From positions 372,001-436,000 of the forward strand of contig CBDHFQ010000005.1 of the NCBI GenBank assembly GCA_965262565.1: a stretch of 64,000 nt of DNA. Reading direction: 5' to 3'. This document shows positions 54,441-64,000 of this stretch, one piece after another. Position 1 is the stretch's first letter; the number at the start of each line of letters is the position of its first letter. A program made the translations under genes and the position numbers. Below the pieces are notes generated by a model. That model searched no databases and was not told the DNA's origin. It worked only from the letters and a program-made list of their open reading frames with translations. Source of the stretch: CBDHFQ01 sp965262565. GTDB taxonomy: Bacteria > Bacteroidota > Bacteroidia > J057.

Positions 54441-54989
54441 ATGGAGACATTTGGTCCATTGCTGAAGGCACTAAAGTTTGCGGCAGAAAAGCATAGACTC
54501 CAACAGAGAAAAGGAAAAGACCATCTCCCTTATATCAATCATTTAATAGATGTAGCTTATATATTAAACGACATCGGGAAAATAGAGGATGAAAACGTAT
54601 TATTAGCATCTATTCTCCATGATACAATTGAAGATACTGAGACTACTAAAGATGAGATTATGGCGAATTTTGGTCCATTAGTAGGCGGATATGTTCTGGA
54701 GGTGACGGATGATAAACAATTGCCTAAAGCGACCAGAAAACAATTACAGATAGATAAAGCTGCCCATTTATCTTATGGAGCCAAGTTGATCAAACTGGCA
54801 GATAAATCTTCTAACGTAAAGGATATAGCTAAGGATCCTCCGGAAGGTTGGCACAAAGAAAGAATCATCGCATATTTAGACTGGGCGGAGCGAGTAGTAT
54901 CTCAATTAGCTGGGACCCATTCAACCCTGGAAACGCATTTTCAAGCATGTCTCCATAACGCCCGTCAGATTTACTTGCCGATAGATTAG
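54441..54989 (+). CDS. HD-domain phosphohydrolase (SpoT-like)
   Basis: The 182-residue protein matches HD hydrolases of the RelA/SpoT type: His34 in YINHLIDV, the His60-Asp61 pair in SILHDTIEDTET and a later Asp in KLADKSSNVKD. It is far smaller than a bifunctional SpoT and has no synthetase domain, so it could be a (p)ppGpp hydrolase of the MESH1 kind or a general nucleotide phosphohydrolase. Its start lies 2 bp after the pheT stop. Confidence 0.85.
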   Translation: METFGPLLKALKFAAEKHRLQQRKGKDHLPYINHLIDVAYILNDIGKIEDENVLLASILHDTIEDTETTKDEIMANFGPLVGGYVLEVTDDKQLPKATRKQLQIDKAAHLSYGAKLIKLADKSSNVKDIAKDPPEGWHKERIIAYLDWAERVVSQLAGTHSTLETHFQACLHNARQIYLPID

Positions 54990-55143
54990 TTGGAACAATG
55001 AGGCAAGCCTGATGCTGAAATATTCAAAAAAATTGGTATATTGCCAAAATATTTAGAAGGCTAATAAAATTAGCAGTTTTTATTTTACATTTAACATATC
55101 GCCTTACATATAGATAAGTTGAATTGAATAGGTCTTGGTAGAT

Positions 55144-57711
55144 ATGGCAGAAGAACGCAATAATCATCAGAATCAACAGGTAAATCATGCTTCCACTCCC
55201 GTTTCGGGAATGTATAAGACGTACTTCCTCGATTATGCATCCTATGTAATTCTCGAGAGGTCCGTTCCTTTATTAATGGACGGCTTAAAACCGGTTCAGC
55301 GGCGCATTCTCCACGCGATGAAGGAGATGGATGATGGAAGGTTTCACAAAGTGGCTAATATTATTGGTCAAACGATGCAATTTCATCCTCATGGAGATGC
55401 GGCCATAGGTGATGCATTAATTAATTTGGGACAAAAAGATTTACTTATTGATTGCCAGGGGAATTGGGGAGATGTAAGAACCGGAGATGGGGCTGCCGCA
55501 CCCAGGTATATTGAAGCGAGATTATCAAAACTTGCTCTCGAGATTGGATTTAATCCCAAAATTACTGAGTGGCAGGCCTCTTATGACGGAAGGAAAAAAG
55601 AACCTATTTCCCTTCCTATGAAGTTTCCATTGGTTCTTGCATTAGGTGTAGAGGGGATTGCTGTAGGTCTTTCTACCAAAATTATGCCTCATAACTTTAT
55701 CGAGTTAATAAAGGCATCTATAGATGTGTTGAAAGGAAAGTCCACTTCCTTGGTCCCGGATTTTCCTACTGGAGGAATGTTAGATGTAAGCCAATATAAT
55801 GGAGGGAAACGAGGAGGTAAATTAAGATGCCGTTCACATATTAAGATTGTCGATAAAAATACGCTTTCTATTGTAGATCTTCCTTATGGCGTTACCACAA
55901 AAAGCTTGATTGAATCCATTTTGAAAGCTAATGACAAAGGGAAAATCAAGATAAAACATATTGATGATAATACGGCGAAAGATGTGGAAGTATTAGTACA
56001 CCTTACCTCAGGAATTTCTCCCGAAGTAACGATGGATGCACTTTATGCTTTTACAGATTGTGAAGTATCGATTTCTCCGAATACTTGTGTTATCATCGAC
56101 AATAAGCCCCACTTTCTCTCTGTAGATGAACTCTTAAAAATCTCTACTGATCAGACCAAAGAATTTTTGAGATTAGAATTGGAGATTCGGCTTTCAGAAT
56201 TGAGGGAAAGGCTACTATTTTCATCGCTTGAGAAAATCTTCATAGAGAATAGAATATACAGGGATATTGAGGAATGCGAGACATGGGAATCAGTATTAGA
56301 AACGATCGATAAAGGACTTGATCCTTTTAAATCTATGTTTTACAGAGAGATTACTCAAGAGGATATCATAAGGCTCACCGAAATCAAGATAAAGCGGATT
56401 TCAAAATTCGACACCTTTAAAGCAGATGAGTTAATCAAAAAGCTGGAAGCGGAAATAGAAGAAGTAACTCATCACCTCGCTCACCTAACGGAATATGCTA
56501 TTGAGTATTTTCGGGACTTACTGAAAAAATATGGCAAAGGGAAAGAACGGAAGTCAGTCATAACAGAATTTGACAATATCGAGGTCCGTCATGTAGCAGT
56601 AGCAAATGAGAAACTTTATGTCAATCGAAAAGAAGGTTTTATTGGCTATGGTCTAAAGAAAGATGAATATGTAACGGATTGCTCTGATATAGATGATATT
56701 ATCATATTTAGGAAGGATGGAAAGTACAAAGTTATTCAGATTGCTGATAAGCTTTTTGTGGGCAAAGATATTATTCATGTGGATGTTTGGAAAAAGGGAG
56801 ATGAACGAAAAATTTATCATGCGGTTTATTGTGCTCCAAAATCAAACAAAAATTATGTCAAGCGATTCGCAGTAAAGGCCATCACCAGAGATAGAGAGTA
56901 CGATGTTACGAATGGCGAGCCAAATAGCAAGCTCATTTATTTTAATCACCACAATAATAGTGAAGGTGAAATTATTACCGTTCACCTTTCACCTAATTGC
57001 AGAGCTAAAATTAAAACTTTCGATTTCGATTTTGGAGAATTAGCTATCAAAGGAAGAAACTCTCAAGGAAATGTATTAACCAAATATCCTATAAAAAAGA
57101 TAGAGCAAAAAGCTATAGGAGCTGCTACTTTAGGAGGCAGGAAGATATGGTATGATCCTAATACAGGCAGGCTTAATACAGATGAAAGAGGAAATTACCT
57201 CGGTGAATTTGATACAGAGGATAACATTCTTGCCATATATAAGGATGGAACCTACGAAATGACCTCTTTTGACTTAATCAATAGGTATGACCCCCAAAAA
57301 GTCTCCCATGTTGTCAAATATGATCCCGACTTGGTCATCTCTACCGTTTATTATGATGGTCAGCACAAAGATTACTACGTGAAGCGCTTTAGGGTGGAGA
57401 CGACAAGCCTGGATAAAAAATTCCTGTTTATTTCAGATGCTGCTCGCTCCAAGTTAAATGTAGTTTCTATACAGCCTAAACCTGTTATTCAATATACTGT
57501 ACCCAAAAAGGGAAAGGAAAAAGAGAAGCTTACGCTTGATTTATCCGAATTTATCGATGTGAAAGGCTGGAAAGCATTGGGTAATAAGCTAGATAGAAGA
57601 AAGGTGTCTACAGTGAAATTGTTAACTACAAACCCTACAGATAATAAAATTAAAAAAGGTAGCAACATAGAGTGGTCGGGAGAAGATGTGAAGCCCAACG
57701 AAAAAAAATAG
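55144..57711 (+). CDS. parC: DNA topoisomerase IV subunit A
   Basis: A type IIA topoisomerase A subunit of 855 residues from the ATG at 55144 (a TTG at 55135 adds three). DGLKPVQRRILHAM, HPHGDAA and the catalytic Tyr122 in PRYIEARL are in order; the C-terminal beta-pinwheel starts near residue 500. It lacks the GyrA box Q-R-R-G-K-G that I would expect for gyrase, so topoisomerase IV (decatenation) is preferred. The parE gene is not here. It converges with the GNAT gene. Confidence 0.88.
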   Translation: MAEERNNHQNQQVNHASTPVSGMYKTYFLDYASYVILERSVPLLMDGLKPVQRRILHAMKEMDDGRFHKVANIIGQTMQFHPHGDAAIGDALINLGQKDLLIDCQGNWGDVRTGDGAAAPRYIEARLSKLALEIGFNPKITEWQASYDGRKKEPISLPMKFPLVLALGVEGIAVGLSTKIMPHNFIELIKASIDVLKGKSTSLVPDFPTGGMLDVSQYNGGKRGGKLRCRSHIKIVDKNTLSIVDLPYGVTTKSLIESILKANDKGKIKIKHIDDNTAKDVEVLVHLTSGISPEVTMDALYAFTDCEVSISPNTCVIIDNKPHFLSVDELLKISTDQTKEFLRLELEIRLSELRERLLFSSLEKIFIENRIYRDIEECETWESVLETIDKGLDPFKSMFYREITQEDIIRLTEIKIKRISKFDTFKADELIKKLEAEIEEVTHHLAHLTEYAIEYFRDLLKKYGKGKERKSVITEFDNIEVRHVAVANEKLYVNRKEGFIGYGLKKDEYVTDCSDIDDIIIFRKDGKYKVIQIADKLFVGKDIIHVDVWKKGDERKIYHAVYCAPKSNKNYVKRFAVKAITRDREYDVTNGEPNSKLIYFNHHNNSEGEIITVHLSPNCRAKIKTFDFDFGELAIKGRNSQGNVLTKYPIKKIEQKAIGAATLGGRKIWYDPNTGRLNTDERGNYLGEFDTEDNILAIYKDGTYEMTSFDLINRYDPQKVSHVVKYDPDLVISTVYYDGQHKDYYVKRFRVETTSLDKKFLFISDAARSKLNVVSIQPKPVIQYTVPKKGKEKEKLTLDLSEFIDVKGWKALGNKLDRRKVSTVKLLTTNPTDNKIKKGSNIEWSGEDVKPNEKK

Positions 57712-57743
57712 TGATCGCCTACTGTGGTATACGAAATTTAAAC

Positions 57744-58370
57744 CTATCTAATCTTTATCTTTTCAGTTCCCAGTCTAAACATTTCTTCCCATTCGGGTCG
57801 GGTTGTTAGTTGCTTCCAGGGGATAATATCATCGGGAACTTTATGGTTCAAACTGAGTTCCCACCATCCTACATTAACGAACTGGTTATATTTAACTCCA
57901 ACATTCTTATAAACTCCAACTTTACAAAACCCCATTTTCTCATGAAATCTCACGCTTTTTTCATTCGGTAATACAATTCCAGCAAGTGCTTGAACATAGC
58001 CCTGCCATTTTAGAATTCCTATGAGAATGGAATATAGGGCCGATGCAATACCGAGCCCCTCATATTCAGTCAATACATAAACCGAGAGTTCTCTGGTAAA
58101 TTGATATCCGTTTCTTTCTCTATGTTTGGAAGCATATGCATAACCAAGGACAAGATTGTTAGATATACATACAAGCCAGGGAGCCTCCTCTAACACTTTT
58201 TCTATTCTATGCTCCATTACTACTAACGACGGAACTTCATATTCAAGTGATACAAGCGAATTCCTCACAAAAGGTTCGTAGATTCTTATAATTTGAGATA
58301 GATGTTCTTTTCTGGCTACTATTATACTTACTGTGGGATGAGGTAAAGTTGTACTATCTTGTGATGACAT
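57744..58370 (-). CDS. GNAT-family N-acetyltransferase (phosphinothricin-acetyltransferase-like)
   Basis: The 208-residue protein has the N-terminal IIRIYEPFVRNSLVSLEYEVPS segment of the PAT group and ELSVYVLTEYEGLGIASALYS, the acetyl-CoA-binding Q/RxxGxG/A-like loop, near residue 110. NEKSVRFHEKMGFCKVG is typical of the family. Substrates are small amines or amino acid analogues; the actual one is not known. Confidence 0.85.
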   Translation of the reverse strand: MSSQDSTTLPHPTVSIIVARKEHLSQIIRIYEPFVRNSLVSLEYEVPSLVVMEHRIEKVLEEAPWLVCISNNLVLGYAYASKHRERNGYQFTRELSVYVLTEYEGLGIASALYSILIGILKWQGYVQALAGIVLPNEKSVRFHEKMGFCKVGVYKNVGVKYNQFVNVGWWELSLNHKVPDDIIPWKQLTTRPEWEEMFRLGTEKIKIR

Positions 58371-58404
58371 AAAAAGCTATGGCTAATGTCAGACCAACGA
58401 ATTC

Positions 58405-59742
58405 CTAAGGCTGTACATGATAACGATTAAGAAACCACCTAGAATCTTTTACCCTTATTGATGCTTTCAATTCCATTTTATTCGAATTATTTGATCTGGC
58501 AACTCCCTGCTTAGCATCAATTCCCCGATAGTACATCTTTTTTTCTTTTTTTGAAAGATAATGATCCACCTTGATCTTCTCTTCGGGAAGGAGTTGATCA
58601 TATATTTTGGTAAAGTAAGGTCTATCAACAAAATATTTAATAATGTCAGGATCTCCAATATTCAGTTGATTAACTCTAAGAATGTTTAGCATCATCCCAA
58701 TCCAACTATAAGGAGTGTAGAGGTTTTGGGGGGCCATTGATTTTACTTTCACACTTCTTGGAGTGTAATGAGCAGAAGCAGAAGCTTGTTCAAGCACTCC
58801 ATCTCTTAAACCTTCATCTTTAGTCAGTTTTGCAATTCGTTTTGATTCTAAAGGAGCAATATATTGGATGGATTGAGAGAACATTTTCGAAACAAACAGC
58901 TTGAATGCGGTAACGTTATTGTACTTATAATCTTCTCCTGAAACATAAAATCCTTTATTTCTATCGTTTTCAATATATACCTGACCACCTACTTCTAAAT
59001 AATATCCTTTTATATCATTGTCTGAAAGAACAATTTTTAGTGGAGTAGTGTGTTTATTCGCTAGTTCTTCAATATGCAGGCTATCCATTGCAGTTGTGCT
59101 TTTCGAAATAAAGTTAGAGTGAAAGGTGACTGTTCGCTGGATAGAATCAAACTCACCATAGTTCACCAATAGATATCGAACGAATAGTTTATAGAACGGC
59201 TCTATATTTTTCTGCGCCAGATGTTGAGCTATAAAATCTATTTGAGAAGTAGCAGCGTTATAGTTTCCGGTTAGGTTGATTTGCTCAAATATTTGCTGAA
59301 TCCCTACGTTAAATGCTTTAATTTGAGAAGCTTTAGGATTTTGCTTATCAATGTAATAGACCTCATTGTTCCTATTTCGCAAAAGACAGTTGTTTGAAAA
59401 GAAAAAGACTCTTCCCAAACTGCCGAAATCTAGTCTAAGCGATTGTAGACTATCTGAAAAATGTCCTTTCAACTCTGCATAAGCAGATAATTTCAATTTA
59501 TTATCGCTGCTAAGTGGGTAAGTATTTATAAAATTATTAATGAGTTCTTCCTTAGAAGAAAATGAAAACGACTTCATTACTTTGGAAAGCTGCCCATTTG
59601 GCAAATTACTACTTTGGCTATATCCTTGAAGGTCCCCGATGACTAATGCCAATACTATCAATGATAGATATGATATATTAGCTCTTTTCTTAATTCCTAC
59701 CCATTCTTGAAAGAACAAACTGACTAATTGATAAATCCTCAT
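58405..59742 (-). CDS. Uncharacterised secreted protein
   Basis: This 445-residue protein has a long N-terminal hydrophobic segment (about 24-42) preceded by basic residues, then a mixed region rich in Tyr, Asn and Ser. The C-terminal part (about 365-400) has LLPEEKIKVDHYLSKKEKK. I recognise no domain. The position next to a DUF4174 protein gives no functional hint. Confidence 0.6.
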   Translation of the reverse strand: MRIYQLVSLFFQEWVGIKKRANISYLSLIVLALVIGDLQGYSQSSNLPNGQLSKVMKSFSFSSKEELINNFINTYPLSSDNKLKLSAYAELKGHFSDSLQSLRLDFGSLGRVFFFSNNCLLRNRNNEVYYIDKQNPKASQIKAFNVGIQQIFEQINLTGNYNAATSQIDFIAQHLAQKNIEPFYKLFVRYLLVNYGEFDSIQRTVTFHSNFISKSTTAMDSLHIEELANKHTTPLKIVLSDNDIKGYYLEVGGQVYIENDRNKGFYVSGEDYKYNNVTAFKLFVSKMFSQSIQYIAPLESKRIAKLTKDEGLRDGVLEQASASAHYTPRSVKVKSMAPQNLYTPYSWIGMMLNILRVNQLNIGDPDIIKYFVDRPYFTKIYDQLLPEEKIKVDHYLSKKEKKMYYRGIDAKQGVARSNNSNKMELKASIRVKDSRWFLNRYHVQP

Positions 59743-59998
59743 GTTATCTAAAATCTGTAGATGTTAATCTATAGTGGAAAATGCATCCATTTTTCTTCCC
59801 TTTTCAAAATTTTTGCGTATTAAATTTATTAAAAATTACATTGTAATTCTATGATTTTATTCAAAAACTTTGAATATGTTGACATACACATAAATAGCCG
59901 TATAACTAAATATGCTATAGTCATTTTTTCTCTAAAAATGTTCGAATATGAAAGTGTGGTGAGGTATTATATATATTGAATACAATCTCATAAGGTAA

Positions 59999-60472
59999 TC
60001 ACCTACGATGATTTTTTTTCATTTCCTGCTTTCGCATGGGCATGGCATCTATAGTGCTAAATAAAAGAGGTAAGGATAGTAGCTCATTTGTGGTACGAAG
60101 CTTTTCTCCTCCATCTTTTCCTATCAAGATGACACAGAATTCTGAAGAGGTTATTTTATAAAATGAATATAAGTCCCTGATTTCATTTGAGTTAAGTGAC
60201 TCTTTTTTAGGATTTGAGCCGTTAGAGGGAAAGATAGAAAAGCTTACCAAATCCCGATCCATTATTTCCAATTCTTGGGATTCGAATAATTGAGTTTGTT
60301 GGGAAAAAAGGGTGTCTGATGAGGCGGGAGCAAAAATCAGAAGTACCCGGCTGTTCCATACATAGGGAGCTAATACTTCTGGACGTTGGCTGTAAGCGTT
60401 TTTCATGATTAAAGAAAAGATCAATGTAATAGAAATGACTATGAAATTTGTATTTATTCTACTAATTAGCAT
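59999..60472 (-). CDS. DUF4174 family protein
   Basis: This 157-residue protein, probably exported (hydrophobic start to about residue 28), has SRVLLIFAPASSD, VILIGKDGGEKLRT and STIDAMPMRKQEM. This is the pattern of DUF4174, a thioredoxin-like fold found after signal peptides. No CxxC pair is present, so a redox role is unlikely. Confidence 0.8.
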   Translation of the reverse strand: MLISRINTNFIVISITLIFSLIMKNAYSQRPEVLAPYVWNSRVLLIFAPASSDTLFSQQTQLFESQELEIMDRDLVSFSIFPSNGSNPKKESLNSNEIRDLYSFYKITSSEFCVILIGKDGGEKLRTTNELLSLPLLFSTIDAMPMRKQEMKKNHRR

Positions 60473-60565
60473 AAGGTAGCACTAAGAGGATGAGGATAAA
60501 GATAATATATACACTTGAAGTGAGAGAATAGTTTATAAATCACTACCTCAATATTACAATCAATT

Positions 60566-61288
60566 ATGGGTTCACCACACTGTGTTATTATTACAGGAGC
60601 AAGTAAGGGTATTGGATATGAGTCAGCTAAGCTTCTGGCTGCAAAAGGATATACAGTGATCGGATTAGCACGAAAGGCTCCCCCACACTTCCCAGGAATA
60701 TTTGTTGAAGTAGACTTGAAAGATGAAGAGGCTACAAAAGCTTTATTAACTAACCTAACTGCCAGATTCGATATAGACTGTATACTTAATAATGTGGGAT
60801 TAGTGGGCCCACAAAAATTAGGAGAAGTGACGATTGATACATTTTATGATGTGATGGACCTTACCCTTCGTCCAGCTTTAGAAATCGTCCAGGCTACGTT
60901 ACCTTATATGAAAAGGAAAGGATGGGGAAGAATCGTAAATATTGCCAGCTTGGTGATTGTGGGTGTCCCTTTTAGAACGAGCTATTCTGCTTCCAAGGCG
61001 GCCATTAACAGTTTTACAAGAAGTTGGGCAGTGGAATTAGCTGTCCATGGCATTACCGTTAATACAATAGCTCCTGGGCCAGTAGATACTAAATTGTTTA
61101 GAGAAAATAATCCTGTTGGGAGCGAAGGAGAAAAAAGATACCTCAGTATGGTTCCTATGCAAAGAATTGGAAAGCCAGAGGAAATAGCTACACCAATTGC
61201 TTTTTTCATGTCCGAAGAGTCATCATTTATTACCGGACAAACCTTATTTGTAGATGGAGGAGCCAGTATAGGTAGAGCATCTATTTAA
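60566..61288 (+). CDS. SDR family NAD(P)-dependent oxidoreductase
   Basis: The 240-residue Rossmann enzyme has TGASKGIG (10-17), NNVG, catalytic Ser128 (VNIAS), Tyr140 and Lys144 (YSASK), and the APGPVDT loop near 180. It is of the FabG-like classical type but shows no features that fix the substrate. Start ATG. Confidence 0.88.
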   Translation: MGSPHCVIITGASKGIGYESAKLLAAKGYTVIGLARKAPPHFPGIFVEVDLKDEEATKALLTNLTARFDIDCILNNVGLVGPQKLGEVTIDTFYDVMDLTLRPALEIVQATLPYMKRKGWGRIVNIASLVIVGVPFRTSYSASKAAINSFTRSWAVELAVHGITVNTIAPGPVDTKLFRENNPVGSEGEKRYLSMVPMQRIGKPEEIATPIAFFMSEESSFITGQTLFVDGGASIGRASI

Positions 61289-61367
61289 TTTATTTTTCGA
61301 AAATCAAGTGATTCACGATTGGAACAATTGATTTTTATTATATTAGAGTAATCATAGCTCTTTTAAT

Positions 61368-62381
61368 ATGTTATACATCATCCTACAATCAAGTTTTGTT
61401 AATATTCTGAGTGGATTAGGAATTCTGCTGATCGCAGCTATTATTGGCTTAATTCTCTATTTCGTTCCTCTAAACCTTTATATAGCAGCCATCTTCTCTG
61501 GTGTAAGGTTAAGTGTTTGGCAGATGATTGGAATGAGGCTAAGAAGGGTAAATCCTAAGGTGATCGTCGATGAACTTATCAAGGCTAGGAAAGCTAATAT
61601 TACCGATGTAAATCTAAATTCCCTAGAGGCACATTATCTGGCTAAAGGAAACATTGCCAGAGTAGTAGATGCCCTTATTTCAGCGAGGAATGCCGGAATA
61701 GAATTGGATTTTGAGCAAGCCAAGGCGATAGATCTAGCAGGTAGAGATGTAATGGAAGCAGTAAGGGATTCGGTAAATACGAAGGTCATCGTTTCTCCTA
61801 AAGTAGAGGCTATTGCTAAAAACGGTATTCAGCTTATTGCCAGTGCAAGTATTACCGTTAGGGTACACCTGGATAGGCTGGTGGGGGGTGCAGGGGAAGA
61901 CACCATTATCGCCAGAGTGGGCCAAGGGATTGTAGCAGCCATAGGATCGGCAGAATCCCATGAAGATATTCTAGCTAACCCAGCAGTCATATCAGAAAAA
62001 ATCATGTCAGAGGGATTTATTGCTGGTACTGCCTATGATGTATTATCCGTAGATATTGCAGATATAGATATTGGAGATAATGTAGGCGCAAAATTACAGG
62101 CAGAGGAGGCTGATAAAGATATTATGGCTGCTCGTGCAAAAGCAGAGGAAAAAAGAGCTTCTGCAGAGGCTGAGGAACAGTACTACAGGGCAAGAGTTCA
62201 GGAGATGAGGGCCAAAAAACTGGAAGCGGAAGCAGAAATTCCCCAAGCTATTTCAGAAGCATTAAGAAAAGGGAATTTAGGGATCATGGACTACACAAGA
62301 TTACAGAATATAGAGGCAGATACGCGAATGAGGGAAGCTTTTTCAAGTTTTGGAGATGATGAGGAAGAAGATGACAATTGA
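61368..62381 (+). CDS. floA: Flotillin-like protein FloA
   Basis: The 337-residue protein has an N-terminal membrane hairpin (about 10-37), an SPFH-type domain (VNLKVIVDELIKARK to the VGGAGEDTIIARVGQGIVAAIG segment near 195), and a coiled coil (EEKRASAEAEEQYYRARVQ) near 265. Flotillins organise membrane microdomains. It is shorter than the animal proteins and similar in length to bacterial FloA. Confidence 0.85.
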   Translation: MLYIILQSSFVNILSGLGILLIAAIIGLILYFVPLNLYIAAIFSGVRLSVWQMIGMRLRRVNPKVIVDELIKARKANITDVNLNSLEAHYLAKGNIARVVDALISARNAGIELDFEQAKAIDLAGRDVMEAVRDSVNTKVIVSPKVEAIAKNGIQLIASASITVRVHLDRLVGGAGEDTIIARVGQGIVAAIGSAESHEDILANPAVISEKIMSEGFIAGTAYDVLSVDIADIDIGDNVGAKLQAEEADKDIMAARAKAEEKRASAEAEEQYYRARVQEMRAKKLEAEAEIPQAISEALRKGNLGIMDYTRLQNIEADTRMREAFSSFGDDEEEDDN

Positions 62382-62409
62382 TCCATATTAATTCTTACCT
62401 ATTTGCTCT

Positions 62410-62883
62410 ATGAAGAAACATCTGGTAAGTACCATTTTCATCTTATTTTGCTCTTTTTTTATCCTTTACAGTCAGGAAAACCCTACATCGATCATTCTCC
62501 CCCCTACCCAGGAGATTTCCTTCGAACAAGCATCTTCCTTATTCGGCGGACAAAAAATTCTCACTTTTAGACGATTTTCCTTGAGTCTGGATGATAATAG
62601 TCAACAACAACTGGCTCAACTGGCATCCAACATAATGCAATATCCAGCTATTATTCGTGATAACCTACTAGTGATACAGACCTTTACCTGCCCGTTAGAA
62701 CTAAAAATCAAACCATATATAGGAGCAGTAAGGGGTCAGGTAATTATAGATTATCTAGAAAAAAAGATTGGCTTAAATCGCAAAATCTGTCTTATCCAGG
62801 AAAGTGGAGCAACTGCTGATATCGACTGTTTAGCGGGAAGTGGTGCAAATATTTATTTGCAAGATGGATGGGCGCAACCTTAA
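62410..62883 (+). CDS. Small secreted protein, possibly OmpA-like
   Basis: A 157-residue exported protein (signal peptide to about residue 21). LDDNSQQQLAQLASNI, LLVIQTFTCP and IGAVRGQVIIDYL-KK resemble the helix-strand order of an OmpA-like domain, but the typical NRRVE residue is missing. It follows floA by 28 bp and may be in its operon. Low certainty. Confidence 0.5.
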   Translation: MKKHLVSTIFILFCSFFILYSQENPTSIILPPTQEISFEQASSLFGGQKILTFRRFSLSLDDNSQQQLAQLASNIMQYPAIIRDNLLVIQTFTCPLELKIKPYIGAVRGQVIIDYLEKKIGLNRKICLIQESGATADIDCLAGSGANIYLQDGWAQP

Positions 62884-62912
62884 ACATATCAACCTACCTT
62901 TAACCTTATTTT

Positions 62913-63665
62913 TTACAGATTATTTAATTTTTCTACCCAAGCCTCTTCGTAAGACCCATAACTTGCATACAACAGATTATTTTTTCTTTCTACCTGATGA
63001 GTTTTATTTGATACTTTTATTACCTCTTGATAAACACTCGATTTCCATCCTTTACAATGTGCTGTTATCTTTACTTCATAAGTGCCTGATTGGCTGTAAG
63101 TATATTTGATCCTGTTCATCATCACCGAACGATGGCCATCACCAAAATCGATTGTGTAACTCACCATAGGATCATATGGGTGCAATGAGAAAAATATTTC
63201 CTCTCCTACAAACATTTTACCTTCAATTAACACTGGATATACAGGCAGGGTCAGGTTCTTTTTATTCTTCTGATGTTCTGTTTGTCTATTGGAAGCAGTT
63301 TGGGTATCTACCTTATCCCAGGAATCCGCGCCCTGTATATTAAATTTTTCAACGTATTGAACCATCTCGCTTTTAGTGAAGAAGGTATCAATAGGCGAGC
63401 CACCGTGTTTTATTAAGATGACACCCTTAACTCTTGTTTCGAATAGGGTATGTAGGGGGATATCTATAACTTCCGTATCTTGGATATAGATATAAGCATT
63501 CCTATCCAGCCTATTAAATCCCACCCAAGCTATGGTACAAAAAAATGTACCAAGAGATACCAATAGAAAAATCCTCCTACTAATAATTTTTCTCTCTTTA
63601 CTTTCAAGTTGTTTGATGAACAATTTAAGTTTTTCAAGGGGTTGGAGCGTTTGAGTATCCATCAT
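62913..63665 (-). CDS. Membrane-anchored PKD-domain protein
   Basis: The 250-residue protein has a cytoplasmic N terminus of 30 residues, one TM helix (31-50), and an extracytoplasmic part that ends in a PKD domain (about 145-225: VSYTIDFGDGHRSVMMN, then YTYSQSGTYEVKITA). PKD domains serve protein-protein or surface contacts. Function unknown. Confidence 0.75.
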   Translation of the reverse strand: MMDTQTLQPLEKLKLFIKQLESKERKIISRRIFLLVSLGTFFCTIAWVGFNRLDRNAYIYIQDTEVIDIPLHTLFETRVKGVILIKHGGSPIDTFFTKSEMVQYVEKFNIQGADSWDKVDTQTASNRQTEHQKNKKNLTLPVYPVLIEGKMFVGEEIFFSLHPYDPMVSYTIDFGDGHRSVMMNRIKYTYSQSGTYEVKITAHCKGWKSSVYQEVIKVSNKTHQVERKNNLLYASYGSYEEAWVEKLNNL

Positions 63666-63879
63666 TCTTTAATTTGACCTGCTAGTAATAAATTATCTGT
63701 GTGTATTATTATTGCTTATATTTTATTCAGCTTACTAAAAATTAATGACATAAATTATATATTTCCCCTATCATTATCCTATATGTGATACCCAAAAGGT
63801 CAAAATAGGAACATTATCGGAGTTTCTTTTTCCGTCAATTGCTTTATCCATAGAATAAAAAATGTAAGAATTGGTTTAT

Positions 63880-64000
63880 TTATACGCTCAAGCTAAATTC
63901 TCTAAGGGTTTGATTTAGCGAAACCTTTTTATCAGTAGATGCCTTTCGTTGCCCAATGATTAAGGCACATTGAACGTGATATGTACCGGCTGGAAATTCC
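63880..64000 (-). CDS. dapD: C-terminal end of probable tetrahydrodipicolinate N-succinyltransferase
   Basis: A minus-strand frame runs off the window edge and ends at TAA (63880-63882). Its 39 residues include AGTYHVQCALIIGQRK and DKKVSLNQTLREFSLSV. The match to the DapD C terminus (CAVIV, KVGINELLR in E. coli) suggests this enzyme of lysine/diaminopimelate synthesis. Only the tail is visible. Confidence 0.6.
   Translation of the reverse strand, partial: EFPAGTYHVQCALIIGQRKASTDKKVSLNQTLREFSLSV

Overview
The window looks like chromosomal DNA of a Bacteroidota bacterium, probably from the Saprospiria/Cytophagia side of the phylum; the class is an inference. The main signs are an adjacent porU-porV pair of the type IX secretion system, a mycobacterial-type pyrF, a parC-type topoisomerase subunit A, many secreted and outer-membrane proteins, several TTG/GTG starts and almost no Shine-Dalgarno sequences. 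Base composition is moderately AT-rich. Most long genes are intact (porU 1170 codons, parC, pheT, an M14 peptidase), so the frameshifts concentrated at 28.0-28.75 and 34.8 kb are unlikely to reflect general sequence quality.

Layout. 0-8.6 kb: STAS-domain protein end, RNase Z, queuosine-precursor transporter, an unrecognised helical protein, pyrF, a GT-C-like membrane protein, a secreted LamG-like protein and purQ. 8.6-20.9 kb: a DsbD-like reductase with a duplicated N-terminal domain, guaB, aroE, porV and porU, a biotin carrier and an OmpA-like lipoprotein. 20.9-23.1 kb: a DUF1611/DgcN-like gene followed by an enolase-superfamily epimerase, resembling an N-acetyl D-glutamate catabolic pair.

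23.2-39.5 kb is accessory. It holds an AlkB-like dioxygenase next to a fourfold tandem amplification of the 3' end of an Rpn-family nuclease gene, with REP-like palindromes at each junction; a sterol-desaturase-like enzyme; a minus-strand operon of a MoxR-type AAA ATPase, a CHAT protease fused to a probable inactive-STAND module, and a very large membrane protein with a degenerate vWA-like region and a C-terminal FGE-sulfatase (SUMF1) domain; two small paralogous basic proteins flanking a membrane protein; a small orphan; a secreted sugar isomerase/epimerase-like protein; a nucleotidyltransferase remnant; and tRNA-Glu. The three-gene operon matches the logic of MoxR-vWA ternary NTP-dependent conflict systems. 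Here the ATPase carries one frameshift, and the SUMF1 domain carries four that cancel out over its length.

39.7-64 kb is mainly housekeeping and envelope: gapA, dtd, an Omp85-like protein, a DUF547-barrel fusion, a GT39-like enzyme, a MazG-like protein, an M14 peptidase, pheT, an HD hydrolase, parC, a GNAT enzyme, a DUF4174 protein, an SDR, floA, a PKD protein and the C-terminal end of probable dapD. A probable toxin/Panacea-antitoxin operon (49.4-50.8 kb) lies in this part, preceded by a striking palindrome flanked by direct repeats that could be its operator.
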